A stretch of 64,000 bases of DNA from Proteles cristata cristata (taxonomy: Eukaryota > Chordata > Mammalia > Carnivora > Hyaenidae), in contig JAESUZ010005464.1 of assembly GCA_017311185.1 (NCBI GenBank), positions 1 to 64,000 on the forward strand, read 5' to 3'. Of the stretch, positions 33,243 to 43,579 are shown in pieces. The notes under the pieces are model-generated. The model made no database searches. It was given only the letters and a program-made list of their open reading frames with translations, and was not told the origin of the DNA. A program made the position numbers and the translations under genes. Each line of letters begins with the position of its first letter. Positions within the stretch are counted from its first letter, which is position 1.

Positions 33243-33456
33243 GGGGCACCTAGGTGGCTCAGTCGGTTGAGCATCAGGCCGGCTTCGGCTCATGTCATGA
33301 TCTCACAGTTCGTGGGTTTGAGCCCTGTGTCGGGCTCTGTGCTGACAGCTCAGAGTCTGGAGCATGCTTCAGATTCTGTGTCTCCTCTCTCTGACCCTCC
33401 CCGCTCATGCTTGCTCTTTCTGTCTCTAAAAAATTAATAAACTATAAAAATTTTTT
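33243..33456 (+). mobile_element. CAN-SINE, full length
   Basis: Starts GGGGCACCTAGGTGGCTCAG and contains an AGGCCGGC change in the A-box to B-box spacer. It interrupts the L1 RT reading at AAAATCCT (33235-33242), repeated as TAAATCCT after the tail. Confidence 0.93.
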
Positions 33457-34954
33457 TAAATCCTAAGGACTAAAAAAACTATTACTACTAAAAAATGAAT
33501 TCAGTAAAGTTGCAGGATACAAAATTATTATAAAGAAATCTGTTGTATTTCTATACAACATATGATAAACTACCAGAAATAGAAATTAAGAAAGTAATTC
33601 CATTTACAAGTACACTAAAAAAACAAAAACAAACAAAAAAAAAAACAACCTAGGAATAAATTTAGCCAAGGAGGTGAAAGACTTGTACTCTGAAAACCGT
33701 AAGATATTAATGAAAGAAATTTAAGACAACACAATAAATGTAACTACATACTATGCTATGCTCATGGACTGAAAGAACTAACATTGTTAAAGTGTTCACA
33801 CTAGCCAAAGCAAACTTCAGATACAATTCCTAAGACAATACCAATGGAATTTTTCACAGAACTAGAGCAAACAATACTAAAATTTGTATGGAACCACAAA
33901 AGAGCCCAAAAAGCAAAGGTGATCTTGGGGGGGGGCGAAAAAGACAAACAAAACACAAAAACCAAAGCTGGAGGTAGTAAGCTCCCTGATTTCAAATTAT
34001 ACTACAAAGCTGCCGTAATCAAAACAGTATGGTACTAACACAAAACAGACACGTAGACCAATGGAGTAGAATAGAAAGCCCAGAAAAAAACCAACCAAAC
34101 AAAAACAAAAACCCCATGCTTATAGGTTCAACTAATGTATGACAAAGGCAAAAGTATACAGTGGGAAAAAGACCATCTATTCAATAAATGGTGCCAGGGA
34201 AAATGGACAACCACCTACCAAAGAATGAAACTAGACCACCTTCTTACACCATATACAAAATTAAACTCATAATGGATTAAAGATTTGAATGTAAGACTGG
34301 AAACCAAAATCCTAGAAGAAAATTCAGGCAATAAACTTTTGGACATAGGTCTTAGCAATATTGTTTTGATCGGTTTCCTCAGGCAAGGGCAATAAGAGAA
34401 AAAATAAACAAATGGGAATACTTCAAACTAAAAGCCTTTTTCACAGACAAGGAGCCAATAAAAAAATGTAAAGGTAATCTACTGAATGAGAGAAGGCATT
34501 TGCAAATGATGTAACCAATGGTATAACTGATAAAGGGTTACCATCCAAAATATATAAAGAATAAACAATAGCAAAAAATAGGAAAAAAACCCAAAAAACT
34601 AACAATCCAATTAAAAAATGAGAAGACCTGAACAGATATTTCTCTAAAGAAGATATCCAGATGGACAACAGGCACATGAAAAATGCTCAACATCACTCAT
34701 CATGAGGGAAATGCAAGTGAAAACCACCATGAAGGGTCATCTAACACTTGTTAGAATGGCTAGTATCAAAAAGACAAGAAATAACAGAGTCGGTGAGAAT
34801 GTGCAGAAAAGGGAACCCTCATGCATGATTGGTGGCACAACCATTATCATCTTCTCCTATGAAGGTTCCTCAAAACAAGTAAAAAAGAATTACCGTATGA
34901 TCCAGCAATTCCACCTTTGGGTATTTAATCTAAAACACCAATTTAGCATTATAC

Positions 34955-35017
34955 AATAAAGAAAATGCAATAAATATAGGGGGGAACAGAAGTTTAAAAT
35001 AAATTCCTCATCTTTCA
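34955..35017. repeat. duplicated 63-bp segment, copy A
   Basis: The stretch from AATAAAGAAAATGCAATAAA to CCTCATCTTTCA is nearly repeated at 35670-35732. It sits where the ancient L1 jumps from ORF2 to 3' UTR. Confidence 0.7.
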
Positions 35018-35325
35018 CTTAGTGTGGAATGTAAAACACAAAACCAATGAAACAATACAGAAATAGGCTCGTAGATACAGAGACCAATCAGATGGTTACC
35101 AGATAGAAGTGGGTAGGAGGATGGGAGAAAGAGGGAAAGGGGATTAAAAGGTAGGATTTCTAGTTATAAAAGAAGACAAAGGGATGCAATATACAGCATA
35201 AGGAATATAGTTAACAGCATTTTAACAACATGGTGACAGATGGTAGCTAGATTTATCATGGTGATCGACTTCATAATGTATATAAAAGTGGCATCACTAT
35301 GTTATACACCTGAAACTAAAAAAAA

Positions 35326-35669
35326 AAGGGTGGCGGGAGTTGATACCTCAGTGATGTAATGCAAACTTTTGTGTTTCTAATCTCAAGACAAAAAGTAAAG
35401 CAATTAACAACTTAAGATAAAAGATAAGCAAAAACAGTTAAGAAACCAATGTACAAATGTAAACTCAAGTGTGGTATGATTTTGAAGAATGAGAGTGTGA
35501 AGCCAGAGGCTCTAATTCCTAGAACATGCTCTCTCGAATAGTTTAGTGACATAGAGTTGCATTCCTTTTCTAGGGATTAAGCCACTTCACTTTATTTTGT
35601 GGTTACTGATTCTTACTTAGTAAAAATGTGAAAAGTGGTATTTACTGATTTAAAGCTACAAATGTAAGC
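35326..35669. other. no gene or clear repeat seen
   Basis: AT-rich sequence between the ancient L1 3' end and the second copy of the 63-bp segment. Confidence 0.4.
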
Positions 35670-35732
35670 AATAAAGAAAATGCAATAAATATGGGAGGGA
35701 GTACAAGGTGAAGATAAACTCCTCATCTTTCA
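35670..35732. repeat. duplicated 63-bp segment, copy B
   Basis: AATAAAGAAAATGCAATAAA followed by ATGGGAGGGAGTACAAGG and ending CTCCTCATCTTTCA; about four fifths identical to copy A, same orientation. Confidence 0.7.
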
Positions 35733-35749
35733 GAGTGGGGAGGCAATAG

Positions 35750-35987
35750 ATATTGTTCAAATAATATGTTCAGAATAGAAAAATAGACAAATTACTTTAA
35801 GTCATAGTCATAAGCATCAAGGACTAAAAACCAAAGTAATTAAAAGTAGAGTGGTTTCCTTTGAAGAAGGTACTGGGAGCTAGGATAACAGGCATTTCTT
35901 TGTTATTTACTGCTTTTATATATTGTTCAACATTTCGTTACACTACACCCAAGTATGACGTTTATGAATTGAAAAACATAAAGCCGG
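35750..35987. repeat. old repeat-like AT-rich DNA
   Basis: GAGTGGTTTCCTTTGAAGAAGG (35851 on) and the following T-rich part resemble the end of an old L1M or similar LINE, too diverged to classify. Confidence 0.3.
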
Positions 35988-36150
35988 CAAACCATGAGAG
36001 ATTCTTGAATGTTGAGAACAAACTGAGGGCTGATGAGGGTGGGGGAGAGCGGAAGGGGGGTGATGGGCATGGAGGAGGGCACTTGTTGGGATGAGCACTG
36101 GGTGTTATATGGAAACCAAATTGACAATAAACTATTTAAGAAAAAAAAAC
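35988..36150 (+). mobile_element. carnivore L1, 3' UTR only
   Basis: A severely 5'-truncated copy: ACCATGAGAGATTCTTGAAT, GGCATGGAGGAGGGCACTTG, GATGAGCACTGGGTGTTATA, GACAATAAACTATTTAAG and an A tail. It is close in sequence to 15777-15931. Confidence 0.88.
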
Positions 36151-38889
36151 TTCACAATGTTAAAGGAGCTAAGTTTTACAAACAAGTATGTTACCCTATC
36201 TATTCGCCTTTGTAACATTGGTTCAATAAATAATTAAATTTTAAGTTTTATAACGATCCATTTAAAAAAAGGCAAAAAAAACACAAAACAAACAAACAAA
36301 CAAAAAAAACAACCAACGATAAGGCCAGAACAATCCCCAGGCCTGCCAACTTAACTGTAATTGTGAGAATATGTCCAGTAGCACTCTACAGAAAACATGA
36401 CTGACAGTGGCTTCTAACATGACATTTGTTATTTTTTTTAAGAAGAGATCCAGAGGTAAGCAGAGTGGTTTGGTGGCCTGATGACATCAGGGAGAACCCA
36501 GGCCGTCTCCATGGTTCCATTCTGCTCCCCACAGCACTGGCTATGGTCTCCACTCATGATCTCAGCATGGCCACCGAGCTGCAACTACCACTTACCTCAC
36601 AACCATATCCAAAATTGACAAGGAGATTAGCAGAGACACAAAGGACTAACTGCCACAAGATAATTCGTTCTTATTTCTTTTCCAGAAACCATCATCTCTT
36701 CTCCTTCCAATTTCTTCAGACCCTACTTCTCTTACATTTTATTGGCCAGAATTCAGTCACCTTCTTGCCTCCACACAGCCACAGGCAGAGGCATAGTTTA
36801 CCTTCACTGGCTTAAACTAGTCTCATCTCATTAGCTGGGACAGAGCACATTGCTCCCCAAACAAAATCCTCAGTGTTCTTTAACAAGCAAGAAGAGAGGA
36901 TTGGCTGTTAGATAGGCAATAAGGGGGTCTACCAGGCTGACTGACCAATTAACTTAACAACTACTATCCCTCAGTGAGAGATAGCTCTCCGTCTCTCTGT
37001 CAGAGTCACAAAATCTGGACTCTCTCATGACAAAATCAATAAATACAGTCATGAATCCTTAGTCCCATGTTGATTTAATGTGTATTAATCTTTTGATATA
37101 AAACCATTAGTCATGTGGCATCTGCAAATTAACGCCGGCTTCTGGGGAGAAACTGTTGAGAGAAAAAAAATCACATCCCTGCATTTTTCAAAGGTTTAAC
37201 ATCAAAAATTTATCAAGTGTAAAAACTCAGTCTGTTTGATACTGTTAAAATAATTAATTTTACAAATAGCTACTAGAAACAAGACATGTCTGACAACCCG
37301 AAGAATTAGAAGAGGAGGCAAATGTTTTCCTTTCTGAGTTAAAAATAAATAAATAAAAAAGTGAGTCCCCATCATTTCCATTTGCTCTCCCTTGTAGCAT
37401 GTTATTGTCTCTGGCACATTTGTTAAGTCAAAGACTTTCCTAAAGTTTCCATATATCAGACACTTATTGGCTTGCTTTTCAGCAACTACATCATGGCTGA
37501 TTTACTAATATATCCTATAGACTTTCCATGGAATCTATACAGAGAAAGCCCATAGCGCCTCATAATTCCCACCTATTTTAAGTTAAAGACTTAATGCAGA
37601 GATAGTATCTGACATATGAGTGCTGCTCACCAGTTCACTGTCAGAGCAAGCCTGAATAATTAGCACCAGCAGCTCTTCTCTCCAGATATTAATACCTTAT
37701 ATCATAAATGTCAACCTGAGTGCAAAGATCCAACTGGAAAACCCCCAAAGGGAAGGGGGACCATAAATCATGAAGGTTTCACTCTATTTTCCTTCCATTT
37801 TACTATCAGAAAATAAACCCAGGATGGTGAGATTTAAAATTCTGACCTCTTTTTATTTATTACACATCACTGTGCGTTCCCTGAAGGGGTATCCTGGAGG
37901 GAGGACTGAGAAAGCAGCTAGAGGGAGAGGGGTGGAGGCTGCTCTGCTGGGAAAGAATCATGAAGCATTCAGGGAACGAAACCTCACAGCAGTCCCCCGG
38001 GGCAGTTCTGTGCCCTTCACCCATGACACCATGCTGTGTATATTTGGGACATGGAGGCTGGCCCGGTGCAGGAGGGGGGCTCAAGGGGCAGAGGTGTTTC
38101 TATCTAAGAAACATGTAGCCCCTGCCCTAGTGAAGAAAACAATCTCTTTTGTGATTAGAGAACAAATGTGAGAATGAACGTTGTAATGAATTTTAATGAG
38201 CTTGCTAAGGACACTGGGCCCTAAACACCCTATTCGAACGAGGCACTCATTCCAACCCCACCTCCCGTGACAGCGAGGACTCTTCCAGCTGTGATCACAG
38301 GATCTCTAATTCAGAAAGGAGGAAGTCCTCCTGCCAGAAGAACAAACTCTTCTACCTTCAGAGAATTTTGACCATTAGCAGGTTCCCATGATAATGAGGT
38401 GAGGTCAGTCTCCCTGAAACTCCTGTCACTTTATCCTATTTCTATCATCCCAGGTACCACTGGGCAATTCTAGCTCCTTTTTCTTCTGGAAGTCTTTGGT
38501 GCAATTGTAAATTGCTGTCTCTAACCTCCTGTATATCAAGCTGACCAGCCCCAAGCTCTTTAACATGTCTTTGCGTGACCAAGATGCACATTCCAGGGTC
38601 TCATCACAATAATCCCCAATTTACAATAAAGACACTGAAACTCAAAGCCTTAAGTCTTTACTCTCCAGCTCATACAGTCTGTGGGGATCAGAGCCAGACA
38701 CCTTTACAACTGTGCAATCTTAGATTCCAGAGCCACATGTCACTTTCTTTATTCTGAGGCTTCCTACTTTTATAAATATGACCAAAGACCGAATTTTTTT
38801 TTTTTTGGCTCAATGAGTTGTTCTCAAATCTGTATCTTGAGCCCAAATCTCTCTCTTGGGTTCTAGAATTTTACCCAACTGCCCAGTGG
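36151..38889. other. no gene seen; mostly single-copy DNA
   Basis: Includes an (ACAAA)n-like patch at 36270-36310. A segment at 36820-36920 (AGAGCACATTGCTCCCC, GAGGATTGGCTGTTAGATAGG) may be a degraded LTR-like repeat. Open frames of 129-133 codons (36426, 37770) show no known domain. Confidence 0.35.
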
Positions 38890-39327
38890 ACATCACCATT
38901 TGGACAACATCTTATCACCTCAAATTCAACAAGTCCCAAGTGAATAGATCATTTTCTCTCCTAAATATGCTTCTCACCCACTGTTCCTCAAAATTAGAAA
39001 GTGCTTTAACTCTCCACTCGGTTGTCCCAAGACAGAAGCCAGAATCACTCTTGAATATTCTCTTGCCTCCACACCCAAACCATCAACAAGTCCCAATTCC
39101 TCTTCTGTTTTTCAGCTCTGCCCACCTGGTTGTATCTGTACCATCACTAGGGGAGGCCACCAACATCTGTCACCTCTACAACTACAACACCCTCCTAGCA
39201 GGTCACCAGTCATCTATTGTGTTCCCTCCTGACTCTCCCCTTATTTACAATGAAGCTGGCAGGAAACTTCCCATATGAAAATTTGATTATGTCACTTTGA
39301 TGCTTAAGACTTTTTTGTGCCCTCTCA

Positions 39328-39375
<48 letters not shown>
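39328..39375. repeat. (CA)n microsatellite
   Basis: About 24 uninterrupted CA units, long enough to be highly variable between individuals. Confidence 0.97.
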
Positions 39376-39377
<2 letters not shown>

Positions 39378-39537
39378 TTATCTAAACTGAGTAAGTCATG
39401 GGGATGAAAGGTATAACACAGGAACACAGGGAATGTAGTCTGTGGTATGGTTACAGATGACAGCTACATTGTGGTCAGCATACACCTGAAACTAATGCAA
39501 CACTGTGTGACAATTATACTTCAGTAATAAAAAAAAC
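39376..39537 (+). repeat. ancient L1 (L1MA/L1MB-like) 3' end
   Basis: GTAAGTCATGGGGATGAAAGG (39391), GGAATGTAGTCTGTGGTATGG and CACCTGAAACTAATGCAACA (39484) follow the same 3' UTR type as 35028-35325. Confidence 0.7.
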
Positions 39538-40035
39538 TATCCAAGCTCTTTACCTGACTTGCAAAACCCTTCCAGACAGACTCCAGTCCTTGCTCTCCAA
39601 TTTCATCTCTCATTATGTCTCCCACCCTTTATGTTATAGTCTTCATAAACCTCCTCCCCTTCCTTCAGCGTTTTATGTCATATTACCTCCAGGCCATTAC
39701 ACATGCTGTTCCCTCTTAGTGGATCATTCCTTCTCTCTCCATGGCCTGGCATGCCAACTCCTACTCATTCTCCAGATTTCTACTTTAATGCCATTTTCTC
39801 AAAGTGAACTTCCCTTGGTATTAAAGCTACTATATATTCCCTAGGATACTGCCTCATTCACCATTGCATAATCATTCTTTGTTTTCTTTCTTATTTACTT
39901 GTTTTCATAAGGAAATGAATCCTGTCTATCTTGTCTATCTTCAAATCCCCAGCACTGACAAAAAGAAAGTTGAAGAATATCTGTTGAATAAAGGAATGAG
40001 TGACAGTTACAATGCTGCCCAAATATAGTGGACCT

Positions 40036-40216
40036 GGGGTACTAGTGTGGCTCAGTCAGTTAAGTGTGACTTCGGCTGAGCCCTCCATCGGACTCTGTGC
40101 TGACAGCTCAGAGCCTGGAGCCTGTTTCAGATTCTGTGTCTCCCTCTCTCTCTCTGTCCTTCCCCTGCTTGTGATCTGTATTTCACTCTCAAAAATAAAC
40201 AAACATTAAAAAAATA
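40036..40216 (+). mobile_element. CAN-SINE with internal deletion
   Basis: Starts GGGGTACTAGTGTGGCTCAG and lacks most of the region around the B-box. A flanking duplication is seen: AAATATAGTGGACCT (40021-40035) and AAATACGGTGGACTT (40217-40231). Confidence 0.92.
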
Positions 40217-40339
40217 AAATACGGTGGACTTAAGCATGTGCCTTCAATATATATGCATAAAGTTGGTAGTTTGGACTCCAGACAGCAATCAAATTTATTT
40301 CTCACTAATCTTCATGCCGTCAGCTCATCTCATCATTTC

Positions 40340-40650
40340 AAATTGCTGAGGTGTTCTTGGAACTGAATTCTCTCTAACTTATTATCTAGCATATTAGCTA
40401 TCACTACCAATTTAATGTTACCTGAAAACTTGATCAGCATGCCTCTGTAACTTCATCATACAAGGAGAGAAGCCTTGTTATACCCATTAGACACCCACCT
40501 CCATTAATCAGCACGCATTGGATATGCTAATTCAATCAAGTTCAAATATATTACACTTTTTCTGTCGGATTCCAGAATATCATGGGTCAACTAATCAAGA
40601 GACTTTGACAAAGCCCAAATAAAGACTACTGTAATTCGCTAATCCCATGA
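40340..40650 (-). repeat. CR1/L3-like ancient LINE fragment
   Basis: AACTTATTATCTAGCATATTAG (40376), GAAAACTTGATCAGCATGCC (40424), AATATCATGGGTCAACTAATC and GAGACTTTGACAAAGCCC (40599) follow in order the antisense RT part of CR1/L3 LINEs ('...cttgatcagcatgcc... gagactttgtcaaatgcc'). Remnants of this age often survive because they are under constraint, but that is inference here. Confidence 0.5.
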
Positions 40651-40656
40651 TTCTCA

Positions 40657-40682
40657 ATTTTTTTTTTTTTTTTTTTTTTTTT
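40657..40682. repeat. poly(T) tract, 26 nt
   Basis: Uninterrupted T run following TTCTCAA. It could be the tail of a minus-strand retrocopy, but the DNA to its right (GCCAATCACACTC onward) is not recognisable as one. Confidence 0.85.
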
Positions 40683-41538
40683 GCCAATCACACTCACAGA
40701 CAATATTCAGGTAACATTCCCCTGGGCATACCCAAGCTTCTGTGGAATTCCCAGAAGCACAGCCAGAACTCCACCTCTTTCACTCTCATTAAAGAAATCA
40801 CACTGCAGAGCAACTCAGCGAGATATAACAACAGATCTGGCAGGGGGCCTGGCTCTTCTGGAGTTGAGGCTTGGATCTGTGCCTGGATAGCCACCAAGTG
40901 CTCACTCCCACGTCCATGCCATTTGTGTTATGGCATTCTGGTCCTAACTCTGCACTCTTCTTCCCAGATAGTCCTTTATTTCTTCCTGACCCAGTCTCCT
41001 GCTGGTCTCCAAGTATACCGGGATGAAAAGAACTAGGTGGTTAAACGGATACTATTAAAACCAGCAGAGACCAAAGACTGCAGGGAAATTTTACCTAGGA
41101 AACTAGATATTCTACCAAAACAATTGTACTATGAAACGATGCATCACCTCGCTGCCCTAGCTGGCAGCCTCTAAAGACCTAAATTTCACAAGGTGATGAA
41201 CATCAGCATGGACAATGTCCACGAATGAAGCTGAGATCAGTGAGGCAGACTCCAGTGCCAGCACAGCCTCCTGGTTGCAGGAGGCATCAAAGCAAGGGAA
41301 GCAGAAAAAGTATGTGTTGATTCTGCTACAGAGAGTCTACTTGAATTACTGGCACTTCATAAGGCCTCTGGGCCATTCCTCTAAGGAAACCAGAAGTTAA
41401 ATTCCCTAAAAGAATGGGTACATAGAGTGACATATTGCACCAGTCCACTTCTAACATATTAGACTTTTTGGACTCAAAGTCTATCTATACACTGGCAATC
41501 AGGTCAGCAACAGATAATGGTTGAAAAGAACACAGACA
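40683..41538. other. no gene or clear repeat seen
   Basis: Apparently unique. The 129-codon frame at 40647-41036 begins in the poly(T) tract and is treated as chance. Confidence 0.4.
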
Positions 41539-41745
41539 GGGGTGCCTGAGTGGCTCAGTTGGTTAAGTGTCCAACTTCAGCTGAGGTCATGATCTTGTGG
41601 TTCCTGAGTCTGAGCCCTGCATCAGGCTCTGCAATGACAGTTGGAGCCTGCTTGGGATTCTCTGTCTCTCCCTCTCTGCCTCTCTCTGTCTCTCTGTCTC
41701 TCTCTCAAAATAAATAAATTAAAATAAAACAGAAAAAAAAAAAAA
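41539..41745 (+). mobile_element. CAN-SINE, full length
   Basis: GGGGTGCCTGAGTGGCTCAG head, changed B-box, long (TC)n-rich 3' part and a tail AAATAAATTAAAATAAAAC ending in an A run. Confidence 0.92.
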
Positions 41746-41989
41746 CAGCAAAAGCATAAGAATGCCAGTTTTCCAAGCAGTGAAGGGAAGTAAGATTGAG
41801 ATGGGCATGAGGAAGGGTCGAGGCCTCGTCATCCAATGGAGGGGCTTTTTGATCCAAAACCCATAAAAACCTAATAAAACTTTAATCCAAGATCTTGTGA
41901 GACAGGGAGACATGAGCATCACCCTCTGAATTTTTAAAAGGAAGACACTTTGCTTTTCACCTACAATGTTTCTTCCCAGCTGCCTTTTC

Positions 41990-42360
41990 AGTCGGCTTAG
42001 GGCATAACTAGTTTTGGCCAATGAACTGAATGAAGAAATACTGTGTTGTAAGTTCAGGAAATCTTCTTATAAGGGAGGGGTAAATATTTTCTCTCCCTTT
42101 CCTCCACCCTGATGCTTGGAATGATGATACAATGGCCAGATCCAAGCAGCCATCTTGGACTGTGAGGTGACCCTCAGGATGGAAGCCACACACAGAATAC
42201 AGCAAAACAAGAGCAGTTTCCCGGCACTGTTGCTACCACACCAGCCCTGGATTGCCCTATCTCCAGGTTTCTTTTTTATGAGAGAGATATAAACAATCTT
42301 GTTTAAGATATGATTTCTCAGGACATTGTTACTTGCAGCCAAATTCTAAATCTTCACTGC
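41990..42360 (+). repeat. old interspersed repeat, same family as 18170-18602
   Basis: GTTTTGGCCAATGAACTGAA (42011), CAGCCATCTTGGACTGTGAGG (42147), GACCCTCAGGATGGAAGCCAC and CAATCTTGTTTAAGATATG (42294) are phrases of a common mammalian repeat that I cannot name with certainty. Confidence 0.5.
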
Positions 42361-42369
42361 TCCCTCTCC

Positions 42370-43570
42370 TAAGAATTCACAAAAGACCTGGGCTTAGCAC
42401 CTCTGTCCAACTTCCCAGGCTTTTTGCAGAGGGATCCAGACCACTTTGGTCAGGTCTCACTTTTACAAGGGACCTCAATTGGAGACTTTTAATCTTTTCT
42501 TCAAATGAGATTCTACGTAAAGTCTTTCCAGGATTTCTGATGGTTAAAGCATTGAAATTTGCCTGATGTAACCAAAATGCACCACAATGCTTAGAACCTT
42601 GTTTTGGCAAATTTCACTTTTTTAATCCCAGGAGCCTTAAATACAGAGAAGTGACTCGGAGTCCAGGGGTGACTTTGCTTGTTGCCATTGGTAACTTACC
42701 AGCAGTGCGGTGGGAGGGAGCCTGCTCTGAGGCTTTTATAGCTACTTGTTCCCCTAGCTCTCCCCAGAACAGGGGACTGACCAGAGGGTTATAACATCTG
42801 AGTTACTAAGGAAGTTTGTGTTTGAGGAAAGGGAGAAGAACACAAAATTGCACTGTGGCCCAGCTCTATCAAAGTGGACAGCAGAGTAGGTGAGGTGGGT
42901 CCCATGTCTTCAGTGAAATTTATGGTAAATGGGAAGGGGCCATGTGAGAAGGGATTTGGACCCTACCCTCAACCCTTAACTCCACTGTCAGCCCTTGTTG
43001 AGATGCCTCTTACTTATCAGCACCCACAGACACAGCCTTCTGGGGCTAGAGAGCAGGGATCATGCTCAAGTGCTATGCTCTGTTGGGCATCTCCGCTGTG
43101 CAAAGAGGTCCCAGAGAAACTACAGCCCTGATACCATCTATGAGGAAAAGATGTGAGATCACTGTAGACTGTGGGGTAAGACCCTTCTCTAATCCCCCAG
43201 ATCTATCCTAATTCTGTGGCAGGGTCACCGTCAGCCTGATGTCATTCCCACCACTCAGCTCGGGGAATGATTTAACCCAAAAGATATTCTACCCCACATT
43301 TTCAACTCTAACACTATATAAAGATTGCCTGCCCTGATATTAGGGATGCAACAGGCACATCTCCCCAAACACTTTTGTACTCTTTACTAACACATTAGCT
43401 CTGTCATTATGAACAGAAATGTTCTAAGAAATCTTTAGTTCCAATTTCTTTCCTTTTGGGATAATACATTTCATGGTTTTATAATCTATAATGTGAAGGA
43501 TCTGATAGTTCCGTTGACTTATTCTAAACTCATTCATCATTTTCCAACCTGAATATTGTACCATTTTAGT
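42370..43570. other. no gene or clear repeat seen
   Basis: Mostly single-copy; slightly GC-richer at 42640-43150. Only short open frames. Confidence 0.4.
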
Positions 43571-43579
43571 CAGATCACT

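Larger units (their letters stand above)
30860..34930 (+). pseudogene. ancient L1 ORF2 relic (endonuclease-reverse transcriptase)
   Basis: Translated piecewise, the relic gives the endonuclease part (around 30980-31700) and the RT core after 32870 ([14 protein letters not shown] region at 32917, then the RT fingers at 33060). After the SINE at 33243 comes the thumb region, including [24 protein letters not shown] sequence near 33862, and a C-terminal part at 34580-34800. The longest open piece is about 85 codons. Many stops, frame changes and a loss at the 3' end near 34950 show it is long dead. In intact form it would nick DNA and reverse transcribe L1 RNA. Confidence 0.75.
28805..35325 (+). 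mobile_element. nearly complete ancient L1 (L1MA/L1MB-like) carrying younger insertions
   Basis: Pieces in correct order: ORF1 (28805-28958 and 29011-30218, for example CATACTAACATTCACATTAT at 29023 and GCAGCAAGAGAAAGACAACT at 29728), the ORF1-ORF2 spacer, ORF2 from about 30860 (TAAGTGCTCCAATCAAAAGA) through endonuclease, RT (33032-33240) and C-terminus (about 34910), then 3' UTR (35028-35325, ending CACCTGAAACTAAAAAAAA). It is interrupted by six SINEs (28959, 29242, 29474, 31108, 32249, 33243) and a twin-primed L1 (30241-30728). Stops and frameshifts occur throughout. The age predates the carnivore L1s. Confidence 0.8.
38890..40012 (+). repeat. L2 LINE 3' half, interrupted by (CA)n and an L1 fragment
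   Basis: Landmarks in consensus order: ACCTCAAATTCAACAAGTCC (38917), CCATCAACAAGTCCCAATTCC (39080), TTACACATGCTGTTCCCTC (39699), CCTGGCATGCCAACTCCTACTC (39745) and CTGTTGAATAAAGGAATGAG at the end. The insertion at 39328-39537 splits it. The 140-codon frame at 38856-39278 is this relic, not a gene. Confidence 0.7.

Noticed and set aside
38856..39278. 140-codon open frame
   Set aside because: Explained by an L2 LINE relic.
40657..41036. Possible processed pseudogene with poly(T) at 40657
   Set aside because: The sequence next to the homopolymer has no recognisable coding pattern or 3' UTR signal on the minus strand, and no target duplication was found.
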